Positions 16,698 to 25,696 are shown, numbered from the stretch's first letter. The stretch is DNA of 64,000 nucleotides from Nonomuraea montanisoli (GCF_013363975.1 NZ_JABWGN010000007.1:372001-436000), one strand, 5' to 3'. Notes: a model not told the origin generated them from the sequence alone. Program-made: numbers and translations.

Positions 16698-16847
16698 TCA
16701 GTCCTCTCGCCAGATCGGCTCAAGCAGGTCGAGGTCGAACCGCCCTCGTCCTGGCGTCCCGGGAATGAGTCGGAGCTCGCGGATTCTCCGCCACTGGTCG
16801 ATGGCACGCAGGTCCACGGCGGGTTGACGCGAGCTCGGCTCTTCTAG
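16698..16847 (-). pseudogene. Remnant of an unknown protein C-terminus, copy B
   Basis: A 49-residue minus-strand tail containing VDLRAIDQWRRIRELRLIPG and ending RFDLDLLEPIWRED-stop. The final 43 bases match remnant A (10196-10238) with three differences. It overlaps the stop of the PepSY lipoprotein gene and has no start. Possibly a DNA-binding protein tail, but I do not recognise it. Confidence 0.5.
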
Positions 16848-17464
16848 CCGGTCTTGGTCACGGTGCCGGTCTTGGCGTCGACCTTGACCCCGTGCCAGGT
16901 GCCGTCCGAGGTGAGGACATCGGCTTCCCAGACGAGGAGCTTGTCGTTGTACCTGTCCAGGCTCATATGGATGATCTTGCCTTGCGACACGGCGGAGGAC
17001 ACCTTCTTCACCGCGTCCTCGAAGGTGAGCTCGGCGTCCTTGATGATGCCCATGACCCTGGCCTTTTCTCCCTTGCCAGTGTCTTTGACCCGGACTGCGG
17101 AGACCTTTCCTGACGCGTCCACTTCCAGCAGCCGCTCCGTGCCGTCGGGTGCGGCCAGCTGGACCTCCCAGATCTGGCCGCCGTTCTCCGACTGGACCGA
17201 GAGGACCTTGGAGCCCTTGACGGCGTTCATGGCCGCGGCGCTCGCCTTCTCACTGGCCGTACCGCCGGATTCCTGACCGGGGTCGCCGCTGGGGTTGCCC
17301 AGTGGCCCTGGAAGTGACATGGGGCCGGCCGCGGCCTCTCCCGCGGGCGCCGGCTCGACGGCACTGAGCTGAGGCTGGGCGCTCCCGCAGGCCGCGGCCG
17401 CGAGCAGGGCCGAGCCGGCGAAAATGGTGCCGATGGTGGTCTTTGTCCGTCTTCTGCCGTTCAT
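16844..17464 (-). CDS. PepSY-domain lipoprotein
   Basis: 206 aa from ATG 17464; upstream frame extension belongs to a decayed gene. Lipobox AAAC with signal TIGTIFAGSALLAAAACG. After a Pro/Gly-rich linker come two PepSY-like units: SAAAMNAVKGSKVLSVQSEN...IWEVQLAAPDG and ELTFEDAVKKVSSAVSQGK...LLVWEADVLTSDG. PepSY domains are extracytoplasmic and often modulate proteases or sensors. Function here is unknown. Confidence 0.85.
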   Translation of the reverse strand: MNGRRRTKTTIGTIFAGSALLAAAACGSAQPQLSAVEPAPAGEAAAGPMSLPGPLGNPSGDPGQESGGTASEKASAAAMNAVKGSKVLSVQSENGGQIWEVQLAAPDGTERLLEVDASGKVSAVRVKDTGKGEKARVMGIIKDAELTFEDAVKKVSSAVSQGKIIHMSLDRYNDKLLVWEADVLTSDGTWHGVKVDAKTGTVTKTG

Positions 17465-17862
17465 GCTGGTGACGCTGCCCGGGACTTCATAAAGGCACGC
17501 CGGGACTCGGGCAAGGGGATCCTGCGCGGTCGCCCTCCTGTTGGTGTGGTGCTTCACGCGCTCGCGGACGATCTGGTCGACGCCGGTGGGGAGGGAGAGG
17601 CCGGCGTCGATCTGGTTGAGGACGGCGGGCAGCAGGGCTTGGGCCGTGGTCCTGCCGCCGGGTTTCCGGTGCCGGGGGCGTAGGAGGGGTTCTGGTGGGT
17701 GTGGTCCACCGGCCGTAGCCTTCCGGACCGGGCCGCCGCCTGCATGTCGGCGGGGTAGGGGCGGTCGACCAGCGCGTAGACCGCTCCGCCGTACATGTAG
17801 CCGTGCGAGCAGGGCGTGGGCGGCGACAGATCGTCGGCGGCGGGCAGTGAGCTTCCCGTCAA
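17465..17862 (-). pseudogene. Decayed gene of unknown family
   Basis: Two protein-like minus-strand frames separated by a frameshift near 17670. The upstream piece starts at a TTG (17862) and has CSHGYMYGGAVYALVDRPYP. The downstream piece has TAQALLPAVLNQIDAGLSLP and TGVDQIVRERV and runs to about 17480, where the lipoprotein gene begins. Codon use looks coding. I do not recognise the product. Confidence 0.45.
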
Positions 17863-17967
17863 CCCGAGCGGGGTGCTGGCATCTCGACGTGTGGGTGGAT
17901 CCCGCCCAGGTCCAGCCGCGTATGGACCGCGCCTGGGCGTCGATCCGAGGTCACGGGGCGCGGCGGC

Positions 17968-19071
17968 TCAGGCCATGCTCAGCGGCCGCTCCGACGTCGG
18001 GATCAGGTCCGCGATGGAGTCGCGGATCCGGTGCTGGTACGGCCTTCGCGACCCGTACCCCAGGGAGGCCGCGACGTTGCCGCCCGCCAGCATGCCCTGA
18101 CGCACGGCATGCCGGCTGCTCATCGGGGTGAGCTTGCCGGTCCGGGTGAGGTCGGGGACGGCGGACGCGTCACCGCAGGCGTAGATCTCCGGATGGCCGG
18201 GCACGGCGAGGTGTTCGTCCACCCTGATCCTGCCCTGCTCGGCCGGCAGCCCGAGGTTGGTCACGAGCGGATCGGGGCGGACCCCGAAGCTCCACACGAT
18301 CGTGCGGGTCGGGATGAACTCGCCGTCGGTGAGCCGCAGCCCCCGGGTGGTGACCTGGCCGACCGAGGTCCGCGTCCGGACCTCCACGCCGCGCGACCGC
18401 AGCGTCCGTGCCGTGGTCCGGGACAGGCGGTGCCGCATGTCGGGCAGCAGCCACTCGGCGGGATCGGCCAGGATCCAGCGGATCGGCTGCTCGCGCAACC
18501 GCGGGTCCCGGCAGGCGATCGACTGGCACAGCGACTGCCCGGCCGAGGCCGCCGCTATGCCGGCGTAACCCGCGCCGAGTACGACGAACGTGCAGCGTGT
18601 CGCGCGTTCGAAGGGATCGGTGCTCGCGGCGGCCGCGGAAAGCTGCCGGTGGATGTGATCGCGCAGGTGGAGGGCCTGGTCGACGGTGTGGAACCCGACG
18701 CTGTGCGACGAGAGCGCGGAGATCTGGGCCACCTCGCTCACGCCTCCCACCGCGACGATCAGCCGGTCGTAGTCCAGCACGCCGCCGTCGTAGAGCACGC
18801 GCCGGGCGTGGGCGTCGATGTGGGTGACCGTGCCGAGCACCACGCGCACACCGGGCAGCGTCCCGGCCAGCGGCACGCTCACCCGCTCCGGGCTGAGGAC
18901 GCCCGTCATCACCTGCGGGAGCAGCTCGCGATGCTGCGCGACGCCGGTCGGATTGACCAGCACGATCTCCGCGCCGTCGCCCACCTTGCGCGACAGGGTC
19001 CGCGCCGCCTGGTATCCGGCGTCCCCGGCTCCGACGATCACGACCTGTGGCCTGTCCGGAGTCATGGTCAT
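17968..19071 (-). CDS. NAD(P)/FAD-dependent oxidoreductase (NDH-2/SQR-like)
   Basis: 367 aa pyridine nucleotide-disulfide-type flavoprotein. FAD-binding motif VVIVGAGDAGYQAARTL at residue 10, second dinucleotide motif FVVLGAGYAGIAAASAG and C-terminal YACGDASAVPDL. The group includes type II NADH dehydrogenases and sulfide-quinone reductases; the substrate cannot be read. Start chosen at ATG 19071 because ATGA overlaps the stop of the cytochrome b gene (19068-19071). That coupling suggests the two proteins form one electron-transfer unit. Confidence 0.85.
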   Translation of the reverse strand: MTMTPDRPQVVIVGAGDAGYQAARTLSRKVGDGAEIVLVNPTGVAQHRELLPQVMTGVLSPERVSVPLAGTLPGVRVVLGTVTHIDAHARRVLYDGGVLDYDRLIVAVGGVSEVAQISALSSHSVGFHTVDQALHLRDHIHRQLSAAAASTDPFERATRCTFVVLGAGYAGIAAASAGQSLCQSIACRDPRLREQPIRWILADPAEWLLPDMRHRLSRTTARTLRSRGVEVRTRTSVGQVTTRGLRLTDGEFIPTRTIVWSFGVRPDPLVTNLGLPAEQGRIRVDEHLAVPGHPEIYACGDASAVPDLTRTGKLTPMSSRHAVRQGMLAGGNVAASLGYGSRRPYQHRIRDSIADLIPTSERPLSMA

Positions 19072-20450
19072 CTCCCCGAGACGATCGCCGGCTCCCGCCG
19101 TGCTGGCACCAGCCGTTCGTGGAATCCGCCGTCCGGGGACCGTGTGATGACCCCCGTCTCCACGCCGTGCTCGGCCACCTCCCGATCCGTCTGCTGCAGT
19201 GCGAGACAGATCCACCGGGTGATGACGAAGGCGACGACGGGACCGATGACCACGGCGAACCTGAAGAAGATCGTCACAGCGTTGACGGTCAGGTGGAACT
19301 GGTGGGCGATCTGGTCGTTGGCCGCGGCTGCCCACAGCAGGCCGTAGAACGTGATGCCGGCGACCGCGACGGCCGTCTTCACCGGCGTCTCGCGGGGCCG
19401 GTCGAGCACGTCATGCGCGCGTGTCTCGCGGGCCATGCGGCTCGTGGTCTTGGGACGGCCCAGCGCGTCACGGCGGCTGCGACGCGCGAGGAGGAGGCGC
19501 TCGGCCGTGGGGTAGGCGGCCAGGGCGGTGAAGAAGATCCCGGGTATCACGAGGGTGGGGACGAGGACCGCGAGGCTGAGTGTGTGGTCGCCGACGGTGA
19601 GCTCCCACGGGGGCATGATCCGCAGGGCGCCGTCGAGGAAGCCCATGTACCAGTCGGGAACGGAGCCCGCCGAGATCTGCGTCGGCTGGGCGGGGCCGTA
19701 CAGCCAGATCGGGGCGATCTGGAAGCCGAACCCGAGGATGATCAGCATGCCGATCGTCGCGAGCGCCATCGTCGGCCGAGCGCTCCGCCGCGCCGGCATC
19801 GAGGCGACGAACCGGGAGTGGCCGTGCCGCCGCATCAGCAGTTCACGGGCGATGAGCAGCGCGGCCATGACGACCGGGAGCAGCAGGTGCCCGCCGTACA
19901 TGACCGGAATGACCCTGTCGCCGGGAAAACCGGAGCCGAACAGCAGCGACATCACCCAGGTCCCCACCACGGGGATGGACTGCACCACCGACACGATCAG
20001 CCACAGGCTCCCACCCGACAGCATGTCGTCGGGCAGGGCGTTGCCGGTCTCGCCCGCGGCCATGCCGAGCGCCAGCAGCGTCACCCAGATCAGCCACTGT
20101 CCGGTGCGCGGGCGGCGGAACGCGCCGGTGAGGAACACGCGGAGCAGTTGCAGCACGACGGCCGCCACGAAGACGAGCGCCGCCCAGTGGTGGACCTGGC
20201 GGATGAGCAGGCCGCCGCGCACCTCCAGGCTCAGGTGCATGGTCGAGTCGAACGCCCTGCTGACGAAGAGTCCGCGCAGCGGGCCGTACGAGCCGTCATA
20301 GGTCACCTGGGACATGCCGGGGTCGTAGAACACCATCAGCACCGCTCCGGTCACCACCAGAACGACGAACGACCAGACGGCGATCTCCGCGAACATGAAC
20401 GACCAGTGGGAGAACTGGAACGAGCGGCGGTTGGCCAGTACTGAGCGCAT
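19068..20450 (-). CDS. Orphan cytochrome b (QcrB-like), one heme site lost
   Basis: 460 aa polytopic protein from ATG 20450 with AAGGGGG upstream; the longer frame to 20561 is not used. Clear QcrB homology: RQVHHWAALVFVAAVVLQLL, GGHLLLPVVMAALLIAREL and the Qo-loop variant SVPDWYMGFLDGALRIMPPW. In cytochrome b two His 14 residues apart on each of helices B and D bind two hemes. Here His87 and His188 are kept, but the +14 positions are Gln101 and Arg202. So one heme pair is present and the other is missing. No Rieske protein or cytochrome c gene is adjacent. Confidence 0.85.
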   Translation of the reverse strand: MRSVLANRRSFQFSHWSFMFAEIAVWSFVVLVVTGAVLMVFYDPGMSQVTYDGSYGPLRGLFVSRAFDSTMHLSLEVRGGLLIRQVHHWAALVFVAAVVLQLLRVFLTGAFRRPRTGQWLIWVTLLALGMAAGETGNALPDDMLSGGSLWLIVSVVQSIPVVGTWVMSLLFGSGFPGDRVIPVMYGGHLLLPVVMAALLIARELLMRRHGHSRFVASMPARRSARPTMALATIGMLIILGFGFQIAPIWLYGPAQPTQISAGSVPDWYMGFLDGALRIMPPWELTVGDHTLSLAVLVPTLVIPGIFFTALAAYPTAERLLLARRSRRDALGRPKTTSRMARETRAHDVLDRPRETPVKTAVAVAGITFYGLLWAAAANDQIAHQFHLTVNAVTIFFRFAVVIGPVVAFVITRWICLALQQTDREVAEHGVETGVITRSPDGGFHERLVPARREPAIVSGR

Positions 20451-20601
20451 GTGGGCCCCCTTACGTTGCCTACTCACAAGACACATGGGTGCTGGAGTTT
20501 GTGACAGCGACGAGGTCCCGGCGACGGTGATTCGCGTCACGGCAAGCGGGGCCCGGCGCACGCTGCGGCATGCCTCCGTATATATTCATAGCAGAGAACG
20601 A

Positions 20602-20615
20602 TTCACTTCAGTGAA
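20602..20615. promoter_or_regulatory. Palindrome TTCACT-TC-AGTGAA upstream of SGNH hydrolase
   Basis: Perfect 6-base inverted repeat 20 bases before the hydrolase ATG, downstream of a TATATATT stretch (20578-20587) that could be a -10 element. It probably works as an operator for this gene or for the divergent cytochrome b gene 150 bases away. No cognate regulator is adjacent. Confidence 0.45.
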
Positions 20616-20635
20616 CGAATGTCGAGAGGGAACCC

Positions 20636-21454
20636 ATGAACGCAGGTGTGGCCGAGCGGCTGGTGCGTTTCCAGCAGCCCGAAAAGACGCTGACCTACCT
20701 CGGGGGTCTCGACGACGCCCGCATCGCCGCCCTGTTCGGGCTGGACGACTCCGCGTACCGCGACCTGGTCGAGGGCTGCGAAGCCGCGGTACGGGAGGTC
20801 GCGGCGGACATGCTCGCCGATCCGGCGGTCGCCGGACAGGTGGACCGGCTGCCGTTCCGGCCGGGCCAGCGCGTGGTGGCGATCGGCGAGAGCACCACCG
20901 CCGACCGCCTGTCCTGGTTCGAGATCCTGCGTCACCTGCTCGCGCTGCGCCGCCCCGCGGACGCCGTCACGTTGACCAACCTCGCCGTCACGGGATGCAG
21001 CACCACCCAGGCGCTGACCCAGTTGCCCGCCCTGTCGTATCACCGTCCGGACTGGGTGCTGTGCATGCTGGGCGGCAACGACGTCCAACGTCTCGGACCC
21101 GGCGACGGCACCACGCTCGTCAGCCCGTCCGAGACCCGGCGCAACCTCGTCGCGCTGCGGGACCTCGCCACCCGGCGCGTCGCGGCCCGCTGGGTGTGGC
21201 TCACGCCGTCCGCCGTGGACGAAGACCGGGTCGCCGCGTACCCGCACTTCCAGCGGGCCCACCTCAGCTGGGCCAACGGCGACATCGACCACATCGCCGA
21301 GCACCTGAACGCCCAGCCCGAGCCCACGGTCGACACCCGCGCCGCCAGCGCCGCCCGGGCGGACGACTCGCCGCACCTCGACGACGGCCTGCACCTGACC
21401 CTCGCCGGCCAGCGCGCCGTGGCGGGCGCGTTCCTGCGCACCCTGGCGGACTGA
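20636..21454 (+). CDS. SGNH/GDSL-type esterase
   Basis: 272 aa, no signal peptide, so probably cytoplasmic. SGNH blocks: VVAIGEST (nucleophile Ser in a GES variant of GDS), NLAVTGCST, MLGGNDVQ and DGLHLTLAG with the catalytic Asp and His. The first about 70 residues (RLVRFQQPEKTLTYLGGLDD) form an extra N-terminal part. AGAGGGAA precedes the ATG. Substrate unknown. Confidence 0.85.
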   Translation: MNAGVAERLVRFQQPEKTLTYLGGLDDARIAALFGLDDSAYRDLVEGCEAAVREVAADMLADPAVAGQVDRLPFRPGQRVVAIGESTTADRLSWFEILRHLLALRRPADAVTLTNLAVTGCSTTQALTQLPALSYHRPDWVLCMLGGNDVQRLGPGDGTTLVSPSETRRNLVALRDLATRRVAARWVWLTPSAVDEDRVAAYPHFQRAHLSWANGDIDHIAEHLNAQPEPTVDTRAASAARADDSPHLDDGLHLTLAGQRAVAGAFLRTLAD

Positions 21455-21584
21455 CCCGCCTCTGCCCCACCGCGGCGCGATCGCTCGATCCCCGCCCCGG
21501 CGCGGCGGTGTCCGCCGAGCCGGTGAGCTGCAGCAGCGATCCCGACCTCTTCCCGGGGTCGGCCCGCGCGGGCCGCCGAGCCGG

Positions 21585-22757
21585 TCAGCGTTTGACGGCC
21601 CGCAGGACGACGAACTTGCGGTCGCTCGCGGCGACCTCGCAGTTGCCGAACAGGCGGCGCAGCTTCACGTGATAGCCGAGGTGCCGGTTGGCGACCACCC
21701 AGAGCTCGCCGCCGCGGCGCAGCGCCGCGCGTGACCCGTTGAACATGCGCCAGGCCGTCGCGTCGGTCCTGGCGCGGTGCGTGTGGAACGGCGGGTTGGT
21801 CAGGATGAGGTCCACCGTGCCCGCCGGTACGCCGGACATGCCGTCGCCCGCCAGGAACGTCGCCCGGTCGCCCGCGCCCGGAGCCGCGCCCATGTCCGTG
21901 TTCGCCCGGAAGGTCGCCTCCGCCGAAGCCAGCGCCTGGTAGGACTCGTCGATGAACGTCACCTTGGCTTCGCTGTCGCTCAGCGCCGCGGCGAGCCCGA
22001 TCACCCCGTTGCCGCAGCCCAGGTCCACGACGTGGCCACGGCCCCGGAGCGGCGGCAGGTTCTGCAGGAAGAACCGGGTGCCGATGTCGAGGCGGTCGGC
22101 GCAGAAGGTGCCCGCGTGGTTGGTGACGGTGAGCCCGGAGACCGCTCCGATGCCGGCGGGCAGCGCGTAGCTGCGCGGCCACGGATCGGTGCCCCGGGGC
22201 AGCCCGGGGTCGGGTGAGCAGAAGATGAGCCGCGCCTTCTTCGCCGCCAGCGAGGTCGTGGTCGGGCCGAGGACGCGTTCGAAGAGCTGGAGCGTCGAGG
22301 TGTGGATCTCGGTGACCATTCCCGCGCCGACGACCACGGTGCCCGCGTGCACGTGCGGCGCGAGACGGTGCAACTGGTCCTCCAGGAGCGACAGCCCCTT
22401 CGGCACCCGGATCAGCAGCACGTCGATCCGGGGCGGCGGCGCGTCCATGGTCGTGCGCAGCCGTACCGTGTCCTCGGCGACGCCGTTGCGGCTCAGGTTC
22501 GCCCGGGTCGCCTGCTGGGTGAGGTAGGAGTCGGTGATCTGCACGGGACGATGGCCGGCGAGCGCGGTGACCAGCGCACCCCAGCGGTCGCCCAGCACGA
22601 CCACGGTGCCCGACAGGTCGGTCGGTTCGCCGTCGATCCCCTCGAGATGCCGCAGCAGGTACTCGTCGGCGGCGTCCCACGCGCGCAGCGGATCACGAGG
22701 GTCCTCGGGGAAGCGGGTGAGCGCGAACTCGCCTCTCGACGTGCTCAGATGGTTCAT
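21585..22757 (-). CDS. RlmG/RsmC-like class I methyltransferase
   Basis: 390 aa, the length of RlmG (23S rRNA guanine-N2 methyltransferase). A degenerate N-terminal methyltransferase-like half (residues 1-190) precedes the catalytic half, with SAM motif VVDLGCGNGVIGLAA and the N6/N2-methylase motif LTNPPFHTHRA. The C-terminal FGNCEVAASDRKFVVLRAVK is typical. Target inferred from the family. Single gene, minus strand. Confidence 0.85.
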   Translation of the reverse strand: MNHLSTSRGEFALTRFPEDPRDPLRAWDAADEYLLRHLEGIDGEPTDLSGTVVVLGDRWGALVTALAGHRPVQITDSYLTQQATRANLSRNGVAEDTVRLRTTMDAPPPRIDVLLIRVPKGLSLLEDQLHRLAPHVHAGTVVVGAGMVTEIHTSTLQLFERVLGPTTTSLAAKKARLIFCSPDPGLPRGTDPWPRSYALPAGIGAVSGLTVTNHAGTFCADRLDIGTRFFLQNLPPLRGRGHVVDLGCGNGVIGLAAALSDSEAKVTFIDESYQALASAEATFRANTDMGAAPGAGDRATFLAGDGMSGVPAGTVDLILTNPPFHTHRARTDATAWRMFNGSRAALRRGGELWVVANRHLGYHVKLRRLFGNCEVAASDRKFVVLRAVKR

Positions 22758-22866
22758 CGCGCCTCAGGCTAGCGAGTCACGCGCCCGCAGTGCCATTCGC
22801 GGGATCGCCGGCGCCTTTTCCTGCCGCCGAGCTCCACAAGGCTTCGCCGTGAGGCACGATGATCGT

Positions 22867-23253
22867 GTGACGGACGTCATTCCGGCCGAGCCGATGCCGG
22901 GCGCGGTGCGAACCGCCAGGGGCGCCATGATCCTGCAGTCGGGCTTCGGTCTTTTCTTCTTCGCCATGATGGCGGCGGCCGGCGCCCCGATGCTTCTCGT
23001 GGCGTTGCTCCCGCTCCTCCTCCTCGTCGTGGTCGCCCTGGGAGGGCTGGCATTCCGCTGCTCGTCACGCAGGAAGTGGGTGCGCTGGTGCGCCGTCGCC
23101 GTCGAGGCGGTCACGGTCGGCGGCAACATCGCCGGGCCGGTGCTCGACGGCGAGTTCGGTTGGAGGACACTGATCAACCTGGGCGTCGTCCTGCCGCTCG
23201 CGGTCGTCATCGCCCTGCTCACGCCTTCGGCGGCCCGCTGGTTCGACCGCTGA
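22867..23253 (+). CDS. Small membrane protein of unknown function
   Basis: 128 aa from GTG 22867. About three to four hydrophobic segments: LQSGFGLFFFAMMAAAGAP, LLVALLPLLLLVVVALGGL, a helix near WCAVAVEAVTVGGNIAG and a C-terminal VVLPLAVVIALL. A basic loop FRCSSRRKWVRW lies between. No recognised family. It is divergent from the RlmG-like gene across about 110 bases. Confidence 0.65.
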   Translation: MTDVIPAEPMPGAVRTARGAMILQSGFGLFFFAMMAAAGAPMLLVALLPLLLLVVVALGGLAFRCSSRRKWVRWCAVAVEAVTVGGNIAGPVLDGEFGWRTLINLGVVLPLAVVIALLTPSAARWFDR

Positions 23254-23265
23254 CCTCGCCGTCGC

Positions 23266-24255
23266 TCACGTCTGTGCGGTGAGCAGGGCGTCGGCGAGAC
23301 CGGTGCGCGCGTAGAGCACCGAGCGGCCGGCCCGATGGGTGCTGGTGAGGCCGGCGGCCCGCAGGGCGGTGAGGTGCTGGGACACGCCCGCCGCGGAAAG
23401 GCCCGAGCGGCGGGCGAGTTCGGTGGTCGAGGCGGGCGTGTCGAGTTCGGCCAGGATCAACGCCCGGGAACGGCCGAGCACGGCGGTGAGGGCGTCCAGT
23501 CGCGCATGGGTCCGGCGCTCCCACAACGTGCCGATCCCGCGCGCCGGATAGGCGAGCTGCGGCGGTTCGGACGCGACGGACCGGGTCAGCACCCGTGGCC
23601 AGGCGAAGACCGACGGCACCAGGAGCAGTCCGGCTCCGGTCTCGATCCTGGTGACGGCGCAGTGCCGCTCCTCCAGGTGGAGGCTGCCGCCGGCCCAGCG
23701 CACCGTGTGGTGCAGCTCGTCCAGCGCCTGGGCCGTGCCCTGCTCGGCGACCTGGCGGCCCCGGTGGAAGAGGTCCGCCTCCAGGACCGCGCGGATCCTC
23801 GCCCAGTAGGGCGCTATCGCCAGCGCCCAGTAGGTCTCGATCTCCGCGACGATCCGCGGCAGGCAGGTGTGCGGGGCCCGGTGAAGGCCGCGCAGCCGGG
23901 GGGACAGGACGCCGTCGCGCTCCGCGGCCAGGTGGTCGAGGTCCAGCCGTACCTGCTGGGGATCGGTGGCCGCGATGGCGGCCAGCTCGTCGGCAAGGCC
24001 GGGGGAGCGGGTCGTCGGCGCCGGGTTGAGGAAGTCGGGGAGGTGGCCGGCGGGCGGGATCATGTCGGCCAGCCAGCCGCGATCGAGGCCCGCGGCCGCG
24101 AGCCGGGGACGTACCTGGTCGGCCCAGCCGCGGTGCGGGCGCGGCACCACGGCGGCGGCCAGCGCCCGGAAGCTGGTGACGACCTCCCACATGGGTGAGA
24201 CGGCGAACCGGGTCTCGGCCAGATCGTTCACCGAAAAGGCCAGCCGCGTCTTCAT
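23266..24255 (-). CDS. ArsR-family winged-helix regulator with long N-terminal domain
   Basis: 329 aa. The C-terminal about 75 residues form an ArsR-like HTH (LAELDTPASTTELARRSG, SAAGVSQHLTALRAAGL and the wing RAGRSVLYART). The N-terminal about 240 residues resemble the DUF5937-type domain common to actinobacterial regulators of this group. Divergent from the PEP-mutase-like gene (129-base gap) and probably its regulator. Confidence 0.85.
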   Translation of the reverse strand: MKTRLAFSVNDLAETRFAVSPMWEVVTSFRALAAAVVPRPHRGWADQVRPRLAAAGLDRGWLADMIPPAGHLPDFLNPAPTTRSPGLADELAAIAATDPQQVRLDLDHLAAERDGVLSPRLRGLHRAPHTCLPRIVAEIETYWALAIAPYWARIRAVLEADLFHRGRQVAEQGTAQALDELHHTVRWAGGSLHLEERHCAVTRIETGAGLLLVPSVFAWPRVLTRSVASEPPQLAYPARGIGTLWERRTHARLDALTAVLGRSRALILAELDTPASTTELARRSGLSAAGVSQHLTALRAAGLTSTHRAGRSVLYARTGLADALLTAQT

Positions 24256-24384
24256 GCCGCCTCCGCTGCTTCCAGGATTCGGTCACAGCTTAATCAGTGG
24301 ACCTTCGGTCCTCCGCCCAGCAGCATCCCAGGAGCAGGTGCCGACCACCCGAACACCTGAACAACCCGAAAGGCAGTCACGCGC

Positions 24385-25257
24385 ATGTCCGTTGACCTTC
24401 CCGCCCCCGCCGCCGCAGCCGCCGACGCGACTCCCGCGAGCCGGAGCAAGGCGCGGCTGTTCCGCGCGTTGAGCGCCGAGTCCGTACTGGTGCTGCCCAA
24501 CGCCTGGGACGCCGGCAGCGCGGCCGTCATCGCCGCCGCCGGCGCCACGGCGATCGCCACGACCAGCGGCGGCGTCTCGTGGTCGCTGGGCCGCGGGGAC
24601 GGCCAGCGGCTCGGCCGGGGCGAGATGATGGAGGCCGCGCGCCGCGTCGTGGACTCCGTCGACGTGCCGGTGACGGTCGACGTGGAGGGCGGCTACGGAC
24701 CGGCTCCGGCGGACGTCGCCGCGACCGTGCGGGCGGTGGTCGAGGCCGGAGCGGTGGGCGTCAATCTGGAGGACTCCACAGCCGTCGGGGGTCCCCTGTT
24801 CGACGTCGCCGAGCAGGGCGCCAGGCTGCGCGCCGCCAGGGACGCCGCGACCGGAGCGGGCCTGCCGGAGCTGTTCGTCAACGCCCGCACCGACGTCTTC
24901 CTGTTCGGGATCGGCGCACCGGACGGCCGGCTGGGTGAGGTGCTGGAGCGCACGGCGGCGTACGCCGAGGCGGGAGCCGACGGGATCTTCGTTCCCGGCC
25001 TGCTCGACCTGGACGTGCTGAGCGCCCTCTGCGCGGCCTCGCCGCTGCCGGTCAACGCGATGGCCGTCGCCGGCGGGCCGACTGTCGCCGAGCTCGCGCA
25101 GGCCGGGGTACGCAGGGTCAGCCTGGGCACCGCGTTGGCCCAGGCCGCCTACACCGCGGCCAGCAGAGCCGCCGCGGAGCTGCTCGGCACGGGGGGCCTC
25201 ACAGCGCTGGACGGCTCACTGGGCTTCGGCGAACTCGACGTCCTGTTCCGCCGTTGA
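24385..25257 (+). CDS. Isocitrate lyase/PEP mutase-family enzyme
   Basis: 290 aa TIM-barrel protein. Motifs: VLPNAWDAGSAAVIAAAGA near the start, VTVDVEGGYG (metal-binding acidic loop), GVNLEDST and ELFVNARTDVFL. These are typical of the PEP mutase/carboxyphosphonoenolpyruvate phosphonomutase-like branch that acts on C-C or C-P bonds next to a carboxylate. The canonical lyase KKCGH box is absent. Actual substrate unknown. Confidence 0.88.
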   Translation: MSVDLPAPAAAAADATPASRSKARLFRALSAESVLVLPNAWDAGSAAVIAAAGATAIATTSGGVSWSLGRGDGQRLGRGEMMEAARRVVDSVDVPVTVDVEGGYGPAPADVAATVRAVVEAGAVGVNLEDSTAVGGPLFDVAEQGARLRAARDAATGAGLPELFVNARTDVFLFGIGAPDGRLGEVLERTAAYAEAGADGIFVPGLLDLDVLSALCAASPLPVNAMAVAGGPTVAELAQAGVRRVSLGTALAQAAYTAASRAAAELLGTGGLTALDGSLGFGELDVLFRR

Positions 25258-25273
25258 CTCGCGGGCCGGTGCG

Positions 25274-25696
25274 TCAGTCCGGCGCCCAGTACTTCTGACG
25301 CACCTGCTCAAGCTGCTGGACCACCGGCTTCCAGGAGCTGGGCAGCGTGTAGCGGCTGGCGCGGTGGCCCCGGTAGGCGAGCGTGTAGGTGAGGAAGTCC
25401 GCTCCTTGCGGCCGCGCTTCCGAACGGCCCACGCGCAGGTGCTTCAGATGGCCGCGCAACGTCCGTATCTCCTTGCCGGTGAGGCACTTGTCCACGGTGG
25501 GCCCCGTACGGCGGCTCACCCGTGCGCACCCGTCGGTGTAGACGATCACGCGATCCTTGAACCCCGCGAAGCCGCCCGTCTCGCGCAGCTCCACCAGCAC
25601 TTTCTTCTGTACGGTCGCCGCCTGCGCCGGCGGCGCCATGATCGCGCTCATGGCCACGGCGAACGATGCCGCGAGCGCTGTATGCCTGCTCCTCAT
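25274..25696 (-). CDS. Secreted protein, possible protealysin-inhibitor (emfourin-like) fold
   Basis: 140 aa from ATG 25696. Signal peptide MRSRHTALAASFAVAMSAIM ending at AQA. The mature part begins KKVLVELRETGGFAGFKDRV, followed by VYTDG and a Cys pair (DGCARV, DKCLTG). GGFAG after two short strands is reminiscent of emfourin-type metalloprotease inhibitors; this is a suggestion only. Its start codon overlaps that of the divergent gene at 25695. Confidence 0.6.
   Translation of the reverse strand: MRSRHTALAASFAVAMSAIMAPPAQAATVQKKVLVELRETGGFAGFKDRVIVYTDGCARVSRRTGPTVDKCLTGKEIRTLRGHLKHLRVGRSEARPQGADFLTYTLAYRGHRASRYTLPSSWKPVVQQLEQVRQKYWAPD

Noticed and set aside
20451..20561. Longer N-terminus for cytochrome b
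   Set aside because: The extra 37 residues are hydrophilic and not QcrB-like; ATG 20450 has a ribosome binding site.
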